A DNA stretch of 36,298 nt from an uncultured Oscillospiraceae bacterium (GCA_910588365.1 CAJUQS010000048.1:1-36298), one strand, 5' to 3'; shown: positions 1 through 7,829, numbered from the stretch's first letter. The notes: generated by a model not told the origin, from the sequence alone. Made by a program: numbers and translations.

Positions 1-837
1 GACTGGCAAGGTGTAAAGGAAGATTTTGTGCAAATCGGCGTCGGCTTCGATAACATTGAGCGGTTCGAGCAAAAGGCCGATTACCTCGCCTCCCGGTACA
101 CGGTTTTGAAGGAACGTATTCAAACGCAATTTACAGGTGACAAGCAGGAGGCGGAGTTGCAAAAGCTGGAACAGATTTATACACAGGCAAAAGAGGAAAT
201 GGCGAACACCTACGCGGAAAGTATCGGCGGCTTTTTCGAGGACCTGGGGCAGTCGGGCGTAGCGGAGGATATGCGTAACAGCGTTTCGGCACTGGTGGAT
301 CAAAAAGCCAATGCTTACACGGATTACATTGAAAAAAATGGGGACTATGTGAGCATTACTGATCCCGATAAACAGTGGCTCAAACAGGACGACGCATACA
401 TGGCGGCTCAGCTGCGTCAGAGTGCCTCCACATCGTCAGCAGAATTAAAAAAACAATCTGTCAATGAACAGGCCCCCTATGATGGAAAAGATTTGTCATT
501 TGCGGGTATTTACGCAAAAACCCTTTCCCAACAGCTGCAAAGTCCAACCTGGAATGTCAATGAAAGTGACGAGGCCCTGGGGCGGCACCTTGCGGAGCAG
601 TACGGCGCATTGAAAACCAGCGCCGGGAGCGCCGGTATCAGCGAAAAGCTGTCCAATATGCTTCATTCCTCCTTCGACCCGTTTATGGATCGGCTGATGG
701 ATTCGCTGGATGCACTCATTGACAGAAACCGTGGATGGGTGACGGAAAAGCCTTGGATGTCCGGTACGATTAGAACAAACTATATTGATCGGGAAAGCGT
801 TTATCATTCCTTCCAAAACGCGATTTCCAAAGTTTGA
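1..837 (+). CDS. Hypothetical protein, 5'-truncated by the window edge
   Basis: The frame is open from base 1 (DWQGVKEDF...), so the gene probably begins upstream; the first usable start inside the window is GTG at 28, without a clear ribosome site, which would give 269 aa. The protein is soluble, rich in Glu, Gln and Ser, and looks mostly helical, with a charged helix (about residues 35-65 from the GTG) that could be a coiled coil. There is no signal peptide or membrane segment. I do not recognise the family. It is more AT-rich and A-rich in codon use than the neighbours to its right, which hints at accessory DNA to the left. It converges on the DUF2284 gene, leaving 19 bases between the two stops. 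Confidence 0.6.
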   Translation, partial: DWQGVKEDFVQIGVGFDNIERFEQKADYLASRYTVLKERIQTQFTGDKQEAELQKLEQIYTQAKEEMANTYAESIGGFFEDLGQSGVAEDMRNSVSALVDQKANAYTDYIEKNGDYVSITDPDKQWLKQDDAYMAAQLRQSASTSSAELKKQSVNEQAPYDGKDLSFAGIYAKTLSQQLQSPTWNVNESDEALGRHLAEQYGALKTSAGSAGISEKLSNMLHSSFDPFMDRLMDSLDALIDRNRGWVTEKPWMSGTIRTNYIDRESVYHSFQNAISKV

Positions 838-856
838 TATTCGGGTGAATAAGTAC

Positions 857-1390
857 TCAGCGGTACAGGATCAGGCTGAACCAGACGGCGATGTTGCCGC
901 CGGGCTGGAAGTCGATGCCGAAGCGCTCGGCCAGCTCCAGTACCAGGATGCCGTGGCTCTCCACGCAGGGATACATTCGATCCGGGTGGCGGCAGGGGCC
1001 GCCGGGGTAGGTGCATGTCTGGCAGATGGCGCAGGACTCGGTGGAGAGGGGGTAGGTTTCCGCGCCCTGGCTCCGCAGCAGGGTGTCCGCCTGCCGGGTA
1101 ATCTCCTCGTGGTCCCCACGGGTGGACAGGGTGCCCTCCAGATCCGTGATGTCCTCCACCTCGTTCATGGTAGTGAGCAGCAGGGCGCGGGGGTATTGCA
1201 GGCACCGTGCCCGGCACTCCTCCACCGTCCCCACCGCCGGCGGGCAGGCCCAGCTGGTGCCGTAGCGGGCGCAGTCCATCTCGCACACCGCCCGCACCCG
1301 GGGGGAGAAGGTCAGCTCCGCCGTCTCAAAAAACTCGTACTGTACGATGGGCAGCTCCCGGAGCTGCTCCTCCAGCAGCGCAATATCCAT
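857..1390 (-). CDS. DUF2284 family predicted metal-binding protein
   Basis: A 177-aa protein with the DUF2284 cysteine pattern: C-x3-C-x8-CPP near residues 36-50 and a second cluster further on (ESCAICQTC, GPC, YPC), suited to an iron-sulfur or zinc site. The role of the family is not established; members are common in anaerobes and are usually described as predicted metal-binding. The ATG at 1390 has an AGGAGG on the minus strand 7 bases upstream, which decides the start. It diverges from the DUF3810 gene; the 36-bp palindrome between them carries a promoter for each. It ends 19 bases from the convergent partial gene at the window start. The family call rests on the cysteine pattern and length. 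Confidence 0.82.
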   Translation of the reverse strand: MDIALLEEQLRELPIVQYEFFETAELTFSPRVRAVCEMDCARYGTSWACPPAVGTVEECRARCLQYPRALLLTTMNEVEDITDLEGTLSTRGDHEEITRQADTLLRSQGAETYPLSTESCAICQTCTYPGGPCRHPDRMYPCVESHGILVLELAERFGIDFQPGGNIAVWFSLILYR

Positions 1391-1462
1391 ATCGGTTCCT
1401 CCTGTGAAAATGATGGACAGGATTATACCACACCAACGGCGAAATTTCTACCTGGCGAGGAA

Positions 1463-1502
1463 AATATAACCTCTTGGCAAATTTTTGCCAGGAGGTTATA
1501 CT
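1463..1502. promoter_or_regulatory. Mirror-image overlapping divergent promoters on a 36-bp palindrome
   Basis: Bases 1465-1500 form a near-perfect inverted repeat; the left half starts TATAACCTCTTGGCAAA and the right half, read on the minus strand, is TATAACCTCCTGGCAAA. On the plus strand TTGGCA (1474-1479) and TATACT (1497-1502) are 17 bases apart; on the minus strand CTGGCA (1491-1486) and TATATT (1468-1463) are also 17 apart. Each -35 lies inside the spacer of the other promoter. The plus promoter serves DUF3810 and the minus one DUF2284. A dimeric regulator on the palindrome, or RNA polymerase itself, could make the two exclusive; that is inference. Confidence 0.6.
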
Positions 1503-1563
1503 GTATCTGTAGAGAAATCTGCCGCGCCGGAGCGTGCGGCTCATTATGGACAGGAGGACGGGC

Positions 1564-2637
1564 ATGAGGACTTTTTTCAAGCGGCATCTGTGGGTACATA
1601 TCTGGGCGCTGGCGGTGCTGGCGCTGTTTTGCGGGTACTGGTACGGCATCAGCTCCCCGGCGGCGGCCAACGCCGTCTCCGCCGTCACCCAGCGCGTCAA
1701 GGACGGGTACGCCCGGCTGTGGTATCTCGTTCCCTTCTCGGTGGTGGAGTGGTTCTACGCGGCTTTCATCCTCGGCGTCCTGGCCTGGGTTGTTCTGCTG
1801 TTCCGCCGTCTGAGGAGGGGAGGGGGAGGTCACGCCGCCTACGGCGGCATCCTGGGGCTGACCTGCCTGTGCCTCACCGCCTGGGGGTACTACTGCCTCA
1901 TGTGGGGGGTCAACTACTACGCCGACGGCTTCCAGGAAAAAAGCGGAATCTACGCCCGGCCGGTGGCCGTGGAGGAGCTGGACCGGGTGACGAGCTGGTT
2001 TGCCCGGCAGCTGGCGGAGACGGCGGACGGTGCGGCGCGGGATGCTGACGGAGTATTCGCCGTCCCCCGGGATGAGATCTTCGCCGCCAGTACCGGCGTC
2101 TATGAGAATATCTCCCGGGAGTTCCCCTTCCTGGAGCGGACGGACCGGGTGCCCAAGAGAATGTTCTTCTCACGCCTGTTCAGTGCCATGAACTTCACCG
2201 GCTTCTACAGTCCCTATACCGGAGAGTCCAGCCTCAACGTGGACTCCCCGGCCTGCCTTCTGCCCGCCAACATCGCCCACGAGCTGGCCCATCAGCGGGG
2301 CATCGCCTCGGAGCAGGAGTGCAATTTCCTGGCCATTGCCGCCTCCACGTCCTCCGGCCACCCGGCTTACCGGTACTCCGGCTACCTCATGGGCTTCATC
2401 CACCTGGGAAATGCCCTCTACCGGGCGGATCCGGAGCGCTACGCCGCCCTCTGGGCGGACCTGCCGGACGCGGTCAAGGCGGATCTGCGCTATCACAGCG
2501 CCTACTGGGACCAGTTTGAGGGACTGACCGCCACGGTCAGCAAACGCATCTACGACTCCTCCCTCAAGTCCTACGGACAGACGGACGGAATTCAGAGCTA
2601 CGGCACCGTAGTGGATCTGCTGACGGCCTACTACTGA
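1564..2637 (+). CDS. DUF3810 family membrane protein, putative zinc metalloprotease
   Basis: A 357-aa membrane protein with hydrophobic segments near residues 10-28, 57-80 and 96-115, followed by an extracytoplasmic or cytoplasmic domain carrying HELAH (His239, Glu240, His243), the HExxH zinc-metalloprotease motif, and a Glu-rich EQECN (about 250-254) that could supply the third ligand. This is the DUF3810 layout. Substrate unknown. ATG 1564 is preferred over in-frame GTG 1534 and ATG 1546 because AGGAGG (1552-1557) lies 6 bases before it. It is transcribed from the palindromic promoter at 1474-1502, and its last 7 bases overlap the convergent ribbon-helix-helix gene. Confidence 0.85.
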   Translation: MRTFFKRHLWVHIWALAVLALFCGYWYGISSPAAANAVSAVTQRVKDGYARLWYLVPFSVVEWFYAAFILGVLAWVVLLFRRLRRGGGGHAAYGGILGLTCLCLTAWGYYCLMWGVNYYADGFQEKSGIYARPVAVEELDRVTSWFARQLAETADGAARDADGVFAVPRDEIFAASTGVYENISREFPFLERTDRVPKRMFFSRLFSAMNFTGFYSPYTGESSLNVDSPACLLPANIAHELAHQRGIASEQECNFLAIAASTSSGHPAYRYSGYLMGFIHLGNALYRADPERYAALWADLPDAVKADLRYHSAYWDQFEGLTATVSKRIYDSSLKSYGQTDGIQSYGTVVDLLTAYY

Positions 2638-2825
2638 TCTTCCTCCTCCGGGGGATACGGGATCTCCCCGTGCTCTTGTTCAAAGGAAGCGATCATTTCT
2701 CGAATCCATTTTAAAAGCTGCCTGTTTGTACTCCTATCGTCATACGCGCTTACATAATTTAACTTGTACAAAGTCTCGCTGTCTATCCGCAGACCCAAGT
2801 GTCTATCCTTCTCGGCCTTTCCCAT
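2631..2825 (-). CDS. Small ribbon-helix-helix (Arc/CopG-like) DNA-binding protein
   Basis: A 64-aa protein. A short strand (DRHLGLRIDSETL) followed by two predicted helices (LYKLNYVSAYDD, and STNRQLLKWIREMIASFEQEHG) fits the Arc/MetJ ribbon-helix-helix fold, which binds DNA as a dimer. The acidic tail PPEEEDQ is outside the fold. ATG 2825 has a weak GGGTG site 6 bases ahead; an in-frame GTG at 2834 would add three residues but has no ribosome site. It is much more A/T-rich than the flanking DUF3810 gene and overlaps its stop by 7 bases. It diverges from the 55-aa gene at 2936, and the shared intergenic region has repeats suited to autoregulation. No toxin partner is obvious. Confidence 0.62.
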   Translation of the reverse strand: MGKAEKDRHLGLRIDSETLYKLNYVSAYDDRSTNRQLLKWIREMIASFEQEHGEIPYPPEEEDQ

Positions 2826-2838
2826 TTCAAACACCCAA

Positions 2839-2889
2839 TATCTTAAAATTGATTTATTAGTTGATTATAAGTTCGTTTTAAGATATAAT
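2839..2889. promoter_or_regulatory. Divergent promoter region with inverted and direct repeats
   Basis: On the plus strand TTGATT (2861-2866) and TATAAT (2884-2889) are 17 bases apart and should drive the 55-aa gene at 2936. On the minus strand a TATAAT reads at 2869-2864, suitably placed for the ribbon-helix-helix gene. Arms TATCTTAAAA (2839-2848) and TTTTAAGATA (2876-2885) form an inverted repeat, and TTGATT is repeated directly at 2849 and 2861. Such repeats are typical operators for ribbon-helix-helix repressors, so autoregulation is likely but not shown. Confidence 0.55.
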
Positions 2890-2935
2890 GCGGATATGAA
2901 CTTGATTCAAGACTGGAATATTAAGGAGATATGTT

Positions 2936-3103
2936 ATGTCAGCGGACTATAGGCAGATGTATTTGCGGGTGGTCAAGGCGGTCAACTGGGCGATAGAGGC
3001 GCTGGAGCGGGGGGACGACCCGAGGGGGATTCGCTTTGTGCTGATCACCGCCTGCCGGGAGGCAGAGGAAATTTTCATCGACACAGACGGCGCGGAGCCG
3101 TGA
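2936..3103 (+). CDS. Small hypothetical protein, 55 aa
   Basis: A short gene starting MSADYRQMYLRVVKAVNWAI. AAGGAG (2923-2928) lies 7 bases before ATG 2936, and a consensus-like promoter (2861-2889) sits upstream, so expression signals are complete. The peptide has an amphipathic helix (RVVKAVNWAIEALERG), then a hydrophobic strand (FVLITACREAEEIFI) and an acidic end. I do not recognise it. It diverges from the ribbon-helix-helix regulator, which may control it, and it is followed by the separate promoter of the cobalamin riboswitch. Coding is supported by the ribosome site and an even codon use, not by homology. Confidence 0.55.
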   Translation: MSADYRQMYLRVVKAVNWAIEALERGDDPRGIRFVLITACREAEEIFIDTDGAEP

Positions 3104-3140
3104 TCGCCGCTGTCTCAGTTCCCCAGGCGGCAATTCGCGC

Positions 3141-3170
3141 TTGACAAACAGATCACAGGCGGTATATAAT
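3141..3170 (+). promoter_or_regulatory. Strong sigma-A type promoter for the riboswitch operon
   Basis: TTGACA (3141-3146) and TATAAT (3165-3170) are separated by 18 bases. Transcription would begin near 3177, just ahead of the cobalamin riboswitch. Confidence 0.75.
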
Positions 3171-3185
3171 CATCTCCAATAAAAT

Positions 3186-3385
3186 ATCTCACCTCCAGTG
3201 CTCCCGTGCCCATTGGCACGAGGAGATAATAGGGAATCAGGTGCAAGTCCTGAGCGATCCGGTCACTGTAAGCGAGGAGTCCGCCGCAAATGCCATTGTG
3301 AAAGCGAGAAGGCGCGGCGGGCGATGACGCGCAAGCCAGGAAACCTGCTGGATATGGTGTGGGTGGGTATCTTCCGCAGAAAGAG
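3186..3385 (+). promoter_or_regulatory. Cobalamin (B12) riboswitch
   Basis: The leader contains the conserved cobalamin aptamer blocks in order: AATAGGGAA (about 3228-3236), then GGTGCAAGTCCTGAGCG, GGTCACTGTAAGCG with the invariant CACTGT (3263-3268), and the B12 box AAGCCAGGAAACCTGC (3333-3348). The ends of the aptamer can pair to close P1 (CACC near 3190 with GGTG near 3363), so the boundaries are approximate. It binds a cobalamin cofactor and normally lowers expression when the cofactor is plentiful. An intrinsic terminator (3442-3475) lies between it and the transporter genes, so control is probably transcriptional. It is the main evidence that the importer handles corrinoids. Confidence 0.9.
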
Positions 3386-3441
3386 GCCTGTCCGGCGCAT
3401 GGCACCGTTGTATCAGCGGGGGCCCCGTTTTAGTGCGTTTG

Positions 3442-3475
3442 AGACTTGCTTTCCTTGGAAGGCAGGTCTTTTTTT
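3442..3475 (+). terminator. Riboswitch-linked intrinsic terminator
   Basis: AGACTTGCTTTCC (3442-3454) pairs with GGAAGGCAGGTCT (3457-3469), with two G-U pairs, and is followed by seven T (3469-3475). It sits between the aptamer and the lipoprotein start, so it is likely the expression platform that stops transcription when cobalamin is bound. Confidence 0.75.
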
Positions 3476-3517
3476 GCGGCGGTATAAAATAAAAAGAAAC
3501 AGAAGGAGAAAACAACC

Positions 3518-4570
3518 ATGAAAAAAACGATTCCCGTGCTGCTGGCTCTGGCTTTCATGCTGAGTCTGGCCGCCTGCGGCGGCAATGGCGCACCTGCGAA
3601 AAACAATCAGCCGGATACCCGCCAGCCCGGTGAGACGGAGGACGTTCAGGCGCCCGCCGCGCCGGAGGAGAACCACTACCCTGTTACCATTACCAATTAC
3701 GATTACGAGGGCAATCCGGTGGAGTACACCTATGAGAAGGCGCCGGAGCGGGTAATCTGCGTCTACCAGGGCTGCGTGGAGACCATGATCGCCTTGGGGC
3801 TGGAGGACTACGTTCTGGCCTCCTACGGCCTGGACAACGAGGTCAAGGACGAGTGGAAGGCCGGGTTTGAGAAGATGAACTACGATGAGTCCGTCTTTGC
3901 CCCGGACAAGGAAGCCGTTACCCTGCTGGAGCCTGACATGATCTTCTCCTGGGTTTCCTACTTCGGGGAGAAGAAGCTGGGAGACGTATATGACTGGAAC
4001 CAGAAGGGCGTGGCCACCTACATCAGCGCCAACAGCGGTGCGGCCGGAGTACGCACACTGGAGAACGAGTACAATGATATTTTGAACATCGGAAAGATCT
4101 TTGACGTGGAGGAAAAGGCGGAAGCTCTGGTCAGTGAGATGAAGAAGCAGGTGTCGGACACTCTGGCGGCAGTACAGGGCCAGGAGGCGGTCCGGGTGGC
4201 CGTTCTGGAGCCAATCAGCGGAAAGATCACCAACTACGCCGCCAACTCCCTGGCCGGGGACATGGTGGTGCAGCTGGGCGGCGAACTGGTCAAGCCGGAG
4301 GGCAATGAGATGGGCAAGGAGGATCTGGTGGCCTGCGACCCGGACGTACTCTTTGTGGTTTACATGGCCTACTCCGGGGATGACCCGGAGAGCGTGAAGG
4401 CCCAGCAGCTGTCCATCATCCAGGACGATCCCGCCTTCGCCAGCCTCTCCGCCGTACAGAACGGCCGGGTACATCTGATCATGCTGGGAGATATGTACGC
4501 CAGCGGCCCACGCACCGGCGACGGCATACAGGCATTTGCTCAGGGGATGTATCCCCAGATGGCCGGATAA
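3518..4570 (+). CDS. ABC transporter substrate-binding lipoprotein, probable cobalamin/corrinoid binder (BtuF/FepB-like)
   Basis: A 350-aa secreted lipoprotein. A signal peptide ends in the lipobox LAAC with Cys20 as the anchor, followed by a Pro/Asn/Glu-rich linker to about residue 52. The rest matches the periplasmic-binding family used by iron-siderophore, haem and B12 importers (PF01497): PERVICVYQGCVETMIALGL early, LLEPDMIFSW in the first lobe, LACDPDVLFVV-type (here VACDPDVLFVV) and NGRVHLI in the second. AGAAGGAG lies about 10 bases before ATG 3518. It is the first gene after the cobalamin riboswitch and is followed by permease and ATPase genes, so corrinoid uptake is the best inference; a siderophore ligand cannot be ruled out by sequence alone. 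Confidence 0.88.
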   Translation: MKKTIPVLLALAFMLSLAACGGNGAPAKNNQPDTRQPGETEDVQAPAAPEENHYPVTITNYDYEGNPVEYTYEKAPERVICVYQGCVETMIALGLEDYVLASYGLDNEVKDEWKAGFEKMNYDESVFAPDKEAVTLLEPDMIFSWVSYFGEKKLGDVYDWNQKGVATYISANSGAAGVRTLENEYNDILNIGKIFDVEEKAEALVSEMKKQVSDTLAAVQGQEAVRVAVLEPISGKITNYAANSLAGDMVVQLGGELVKPEGNEMGKEDLVACDPDVLFVVYMAYSGDDPESVKAQQLSIIQDDPAFASLSAVQNGRVHLIMLGDMYASGPRTGDGIQAFAQGMYPQMAG

Positions 4571-4579
4571 GGAGCTGCC

Positions 4580-5674
4580 ATGGAATCGGATGCCGTCAAG
4601 CGGGGGCTGTTCCGGGGAAAACCCCTCTATATTGTTACTGCTCTTGTGCTGCTCATTGCCCTGCCGCTGTCTATTCTGGCAGCGGTGACCTTCGGTACCA
4701 TGCGCCTGCCTATGGGGGAGGTGTACCGGGTGATTCGTTTTGAACTGGGCAGCACGTTCCTCCGTCTGCCCATCCCGGAGGAGTGGGCGCCGGGAACACC
4801 CATCCACGACGTGGTGTGGCTGATCCGCCTGCCCAGGCTGGTACTGGCGGCGGCGGTGGGCGTGGGCCTGTCCATCAGCGGCGTGGTCATGCAGGCCATC
4901 GTTAAAAATCCGCTGGCAGACCCGTATATCCTGGGTATCTCCTCCGGTGCGTCTCTGGGGGCGACGGTGGCGGTCATGTTGGGCGTTGGGATCACGCTGG
5001 GGTCCAACTATGTGGGGATTATGGCCTTTGCCGGTGCGTTCTGCGTCTCCATGGCGGTCATCGGCTTGGCCAACGTGGGGGGACGGGCCAACTCGGTGAA
5101 GCTGCTGCTGGCGGGTTCCGCGCTGTCGGCGGTGTGCGGGGCGTTTTCCAGCTTTGTCATTTACATTGCCCACGATGACCACTCCACCAGCAAGATCGTC
5201 AACTGGACCATGGGAAGTCTGGCTGCTGCCAACTGGGAGAACAACGCCGCCATTCTTGCAGTGGCACTGGCGGGGACGCTGTTCTTCCTGACCCAGCACA
5301 GGACGCTGAACCTGATGCTGCTGGGGGATGAGAGCGCCATTACTCTGGGCACGGACCTCCACCGCTGGCGGGTGGCCTACCTTGTCGTATCCTCGTTGAT
5401 GGTGGGCTTTTCGGTATATAATGCCGGGATAATCGGCTTCGTGGGATTGGTGGTCCCCCACGGCGCACGGATGCTGTTCGGCACGGACCACAAGAAGCTG
5501 ATTCCTATATCCGCCCTGGCTGGGGCGATCTTCCTGGTGTGGGCAGACGTGCTGTGCCGGACGATCCTGCCGGGAAACGAGATGCCCATCGGCATCCTGA
5601 CCTCCATGATCGGTGCGCCCTGCTTCATCTATCTGATGGCCCGGAAAAAATACGGCTTTGGGGGTGGGGACTGA
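4580..5674 (+). CDS. FecCD/BtuC-family ABC transporter permease
   Basis: A 364-aa integral membrane protein with about nine or ten membrane segments; the first is near residues 17-38. It carries family landmarks: RLPRLVLAAAVGVGLSISGV, then NPLADPYILGISSGASLGA, WTMGSLAAANWE, and near the end GFVGLVVPHGARMLFGTDHK, which includes the region coupling to the ATPase. It forms the channel of an importer with the preceding lipoprotein and following ATPase. AAGGAG (4569-4574) lies 5 bases before ATG 4580, overlapping the end of the upstream gene's stop. Its stop overlaps the ATPase start by one base. Regulated by the upstream cobalamin riboswitch. Confidence 0.9.
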   Translation: MESDAVKRGLFRGKPLYIVTALVLLIALPLSILAAVTFGTMRLPMGEVYRVIRFELGSTFLRLPIPEEWAPGTPIHDVVWLIRLPRLVLAAAVGVGLSISGVVMQAIVKNPLADPYILGISSGASLGATVAVMLGVGITLGSNYVGIMAFAGAFCVSMAVIGLANVGGRANSVKLLLAGSALSAVCGAFSSFVIYIAHDDHSTSKIVNWTMGSLAAANWENNAAILAVALAGTLFFLTQHRTLNLMLLGDESAITLGTDLHRWRVAYLVVSSLMVGFSVYNAGIIGFVGLVVPHGARMLFGTDHKKLIPISALAGAIFLVWADVLCRTILPGNEMPIGILTSMIGAPCFIYLMARKKYGFGGGD

Positions 5675-6444
5675 TGAGGATTGAGGCAAAGTCCGTGGAG
5701 GCCCTTCTGAATGGGAACCATATTCTCAAGGGTGTCAGCCTCGAGGCCGGCAAGGGGGAGCTGGTGGGGATCATCGGCCCCAACGGCAGCGGCAAGTCCA
5801 CGCTGCTCAAGTGCATCTATCGGGTGCTGAAGCCGGCCGCCGGAGCGGTGTACCTGGATGGCAGGGAGCTGGAGCGGTATACCTGCAAGGAGTCCGCCCG
5901 CCGTCTGGCCGTGGTGGCACAGCACAATTATTACAACTTTGACTTCTCCGTCCAGGATGTCGTCCTCATGGGACGCGCTCCCCACAAGCGGGCCCTGGAC
6001 CGGGACAGCGCGGAGGACTACAGAATTGTGCGGGAGGCCCTGGAGACGGTGGGAATGGCGGATTTTGCGGCCCGGTCCTTCTCCACCCTCTCCGGCGGGG
6101 AGCAGCAGCGGGTGATTCTGGCCCGGGCCCTGGCACAGCAGACGCCCTGCCTGATCCTGGACGAGCCCACCAATCACCTGGATATCAACTATCAGCTCCA
6201 GCTGATGGACCTGGTGCGGGGGTTGAACCGGACCGTCATCGCCGCCGTCCACGATCTGAACATGGCCGCCATGTACTGTGACCGGCTGTACGCCGTGAAG
6301 GACGGGGAGGTGGTGGGGGCCGGCACGCCCCGGGAGCTGCTGACCTCCGCCTTTATCCGCCGGGTTTACGAGGTGGACACACAGATCTTCACGGATGACA
6401 GCGGCACACTCCGCATCCTCTTCCGCCGGGGCGGCGCCGGATAG
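5674..6444 (+). CDS. ABC transporter ATP-binding protein (BtuD/FecE-like)
   Basis: A 256-aa ATPase that powers the importer. Walker A is GPNGSGKS (residues 35-42), the signature LSGGEQQR (139-146), Walker B CLILDEP (159-165) followed by TNHLD, and the switch histidine lies in AAVHDLN. The Q-loop is VAQHNYYNFD. ATG 5674 overlaps the permease TGA by one base, so translation is probably coupled; an upstream extension of the frame exists but lies inside the permease gene and does not look like this family. It is the last gene of the riboswitch operon and ends 13 bases before a strong terminator. Confidence 0.92.
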   Translation: MRIEAKSVEALLNGNHILKGVSLEAGKGELVGIIGPNGSGKSTLLKCIYRVLKPAAGAVYLDGRELERYTCKESARRLAVVAQHNYYNFDFSVQDVVLMGRAPHKRALDRDSAEDYRIVREALETVGMADFAARSFSTLSGGEQQRVILARALAQQTPCLILDEPTNHLDINYQLQLMDLVRGLNRTVIAAVHDLNMAAMYCDRLYAVKDGEVVGAGTPRELLTSAFIRRVYEVDTQIFTDDSGTLRILFRRGGAG

Positions 6445-6457
6445 CCGGAATAGGACG

Positions 6458-6491
6458 AGAGGCCCGCACGCGTTCGCGTGCGGGCCTCTTT
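6458..6491. terminator. Strong terminator hairpin between convergent genes
   Basis: A 15-bp GC-rich stem (6458-6472 with 6475-6489) is followed by a short T stretch on the plus strand. It ends the corrinoid-importer operon; on the minus strand it lies just after the antiporter stop and may serve there too, though with a poorer U tract. Confidence 0.8.
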
Positions 6492-6499
6492 CAGCACAG

Positions 6500-7786
6500 T
6501 TACAACTTCTTCAGCGGCACTGCGGGGGCATTCTTCTTTCTGGCGTTGGTCCGGCCCTCGGTCTGGATCTCGCCGGCGGCAATCAAAGCCCGCTTGGTCA
6601 GCGCCGGGCCCACCAGCTCGTAGACCAGCACGGAGAACAGCACCACGCTGCGCACGATCTCGCCGTCCGCCAGCCGCTGGGCGGTCAGAGCCATGCCCAG
6701 GGCCACGCCGGCCTGGGGCAGCAGGGTGATGCCCAGGTATTTCTTGATGCTCTCACTGCAATCCGTGATGGCGCAGCTGCCGTAGGCGCCCACGTACTTG
6801 CCCAGGGCGCGGAAGCCGATATAGACCGCGCCGATGAGCAGCACCACCGGGTTGGAGAGGACCTTCAGGTTCAGCTCCGCGCCGGACAGGACGAAAAACA
6901 GCACGAACAGCGGCGCCGTCCAGCCGTCCACGCGGCCCATCAGCTCCTCGGAGAAGTCGCAGATGTTGCAGAACACCGTGCCCGTCATCATGCACACCAG
7001 CAGCAGGCTGAACCCGCAGTGGATGCCGGCCACCTCGAACTCGGCCATGGACAGCCCCACCGTCAGCAGTACAAAACCGATGGAGATGGACAGGCGCTTG
7101 CTGCGGGAGTAGAAGTACTTCTCCACCCGGAACAGCAGCCACCCGGCCAGGGCGCCCAGGCCTAGGGACAGCACAATCTCCACCAGGGGCTCCACCAGCA
7201 CGGTGACCATGCTGATGGTCCCGCTCTCCAGGGCCGCGGCCACGCCGAAGGAGGCGGAGAACAGCACCAGGCCTACCGCGTCGTCGATGGCCACCACCAG
7301 CAGCAGCAGCTTGGTCAGCGGGCCGTCCGCCTTGTACTGGCGCACCACCATCAGCGTGGCGGCCGGCGCAGTGGCGGCGGCGATGGCGCCCAGGGTGATG
7401 GCGGAGGAGATGGAGATGAGGGCGGGGTTGATAAAGTGCAGCACCACCAGGGCCGCGTCCACCAGGACCGTTGTGATGACGGCCTGAAGGATGCCGACGG
7501 TGATGGCCTGTCTGCCCATGTGCTTGAGCTGCTCCAGCCGGAACTCATTGCCGATGGTAAAGGCGATGAAGCCCAGTGCCACCTGAGATACGATATCCAG
7601 GGAGGCCACCTCCTGGGCGCTGCTGAAGCCCAGATGGAACAGGTTGAGCGCGCCGAGACAGTAGGGGCCCAGCAGCAGGCCCGCGATCAGATAGGCCGTC
7701 ACCGCGGGCAGATTCAGCCGCTTGGCCAGACGGCTCATGAGCAGTCCGCCCACCAGAGACAGCGAAAGTTGGATCAGGATTTCCAT
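6500..7786 (-). CDS. CPA2-family cation:proton antiporter
   Basis: A 428-aa membrane protein with about twelve hydrophobic segments. It has the monovalent cation:proton antiporter-2 hallmarks: LPAVTAYLIAGLLLGP near residues 26-41, GFIAFTIGNEF around 72-82, then AIAAATAPAATLMVV followed by the transport-site AIDDAVGLVLF with the Asp-Asp pair. There is no cytosolic TrkA nucleotide-binding domain, and it ends in a short basic tail (ARKKNAPAVPLKKL). It probably exchanges Na+ or K+ for protons across the cell membrane; the ion is not known. GAGGTG precedes ATG 7786 by about 7 bases on the minus strand. Transcribed alone from a promoter at 7830-7858, divergent from mrnC. Confidence 0.88.
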   Translation of the reverse strand: MEILIQLSLSLVGGLLMSRLAKRLNLPAVTAYLIAGLLLGPYCLGALNLFHLGFSSAQEVASLDIVSQVALGFIAFTIGNEFRLEQLKHMGRQAITVGILQAVITTVLVDAALVVLHFINPALISISSAITLGAIAAATAPAATLMVVRQYKADGPLTKLLLLVVAIDDAVGLVLFSASFGVAAALESGTISMVTVLVEPLVEIVLSLGLGALAGWLLFRVEKYFYSRSKRLSISIGFVLLTVGLSMAEFEVAGIHCGFSLLLVCMMTGTVFCNICDFSEELMGRVDGWTAPLFVLFFVLSGAELNLKVLSNPVVLLIGAVYIGFRALGKYVGAYGSCAITDCSESIKKYLGITLLPQAGVALGMALTAQRLADGEIVRSVVLFSVLVYELVGPALTKRALIAAGEIQTEGRTNARKKNAPAVPLKKL

Positions 7787-7829
7787 TGTTACACCTCGTT
7801 TGCAGCTTGATTGAAATCGAACAGAGTGT

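Noticed and set aside
1534..1563. Longer starts for the DUF3810 gene (GTG 1534, ATG 1546)
   Set aside because: The AGGAGG at 1552-1557 would fall inside the coding region; ATG 1564 fits it with a 6-base spacer.
3413..5689. A 758-codon frame on the minus strand across the corrinoid importer genes
   Set aside because: It is antisense to three genes with clear family motifs, is rich in His, Gln, Arg and Gly as expected of shadow frames in GC-rich DNA, and has no ribosome site.
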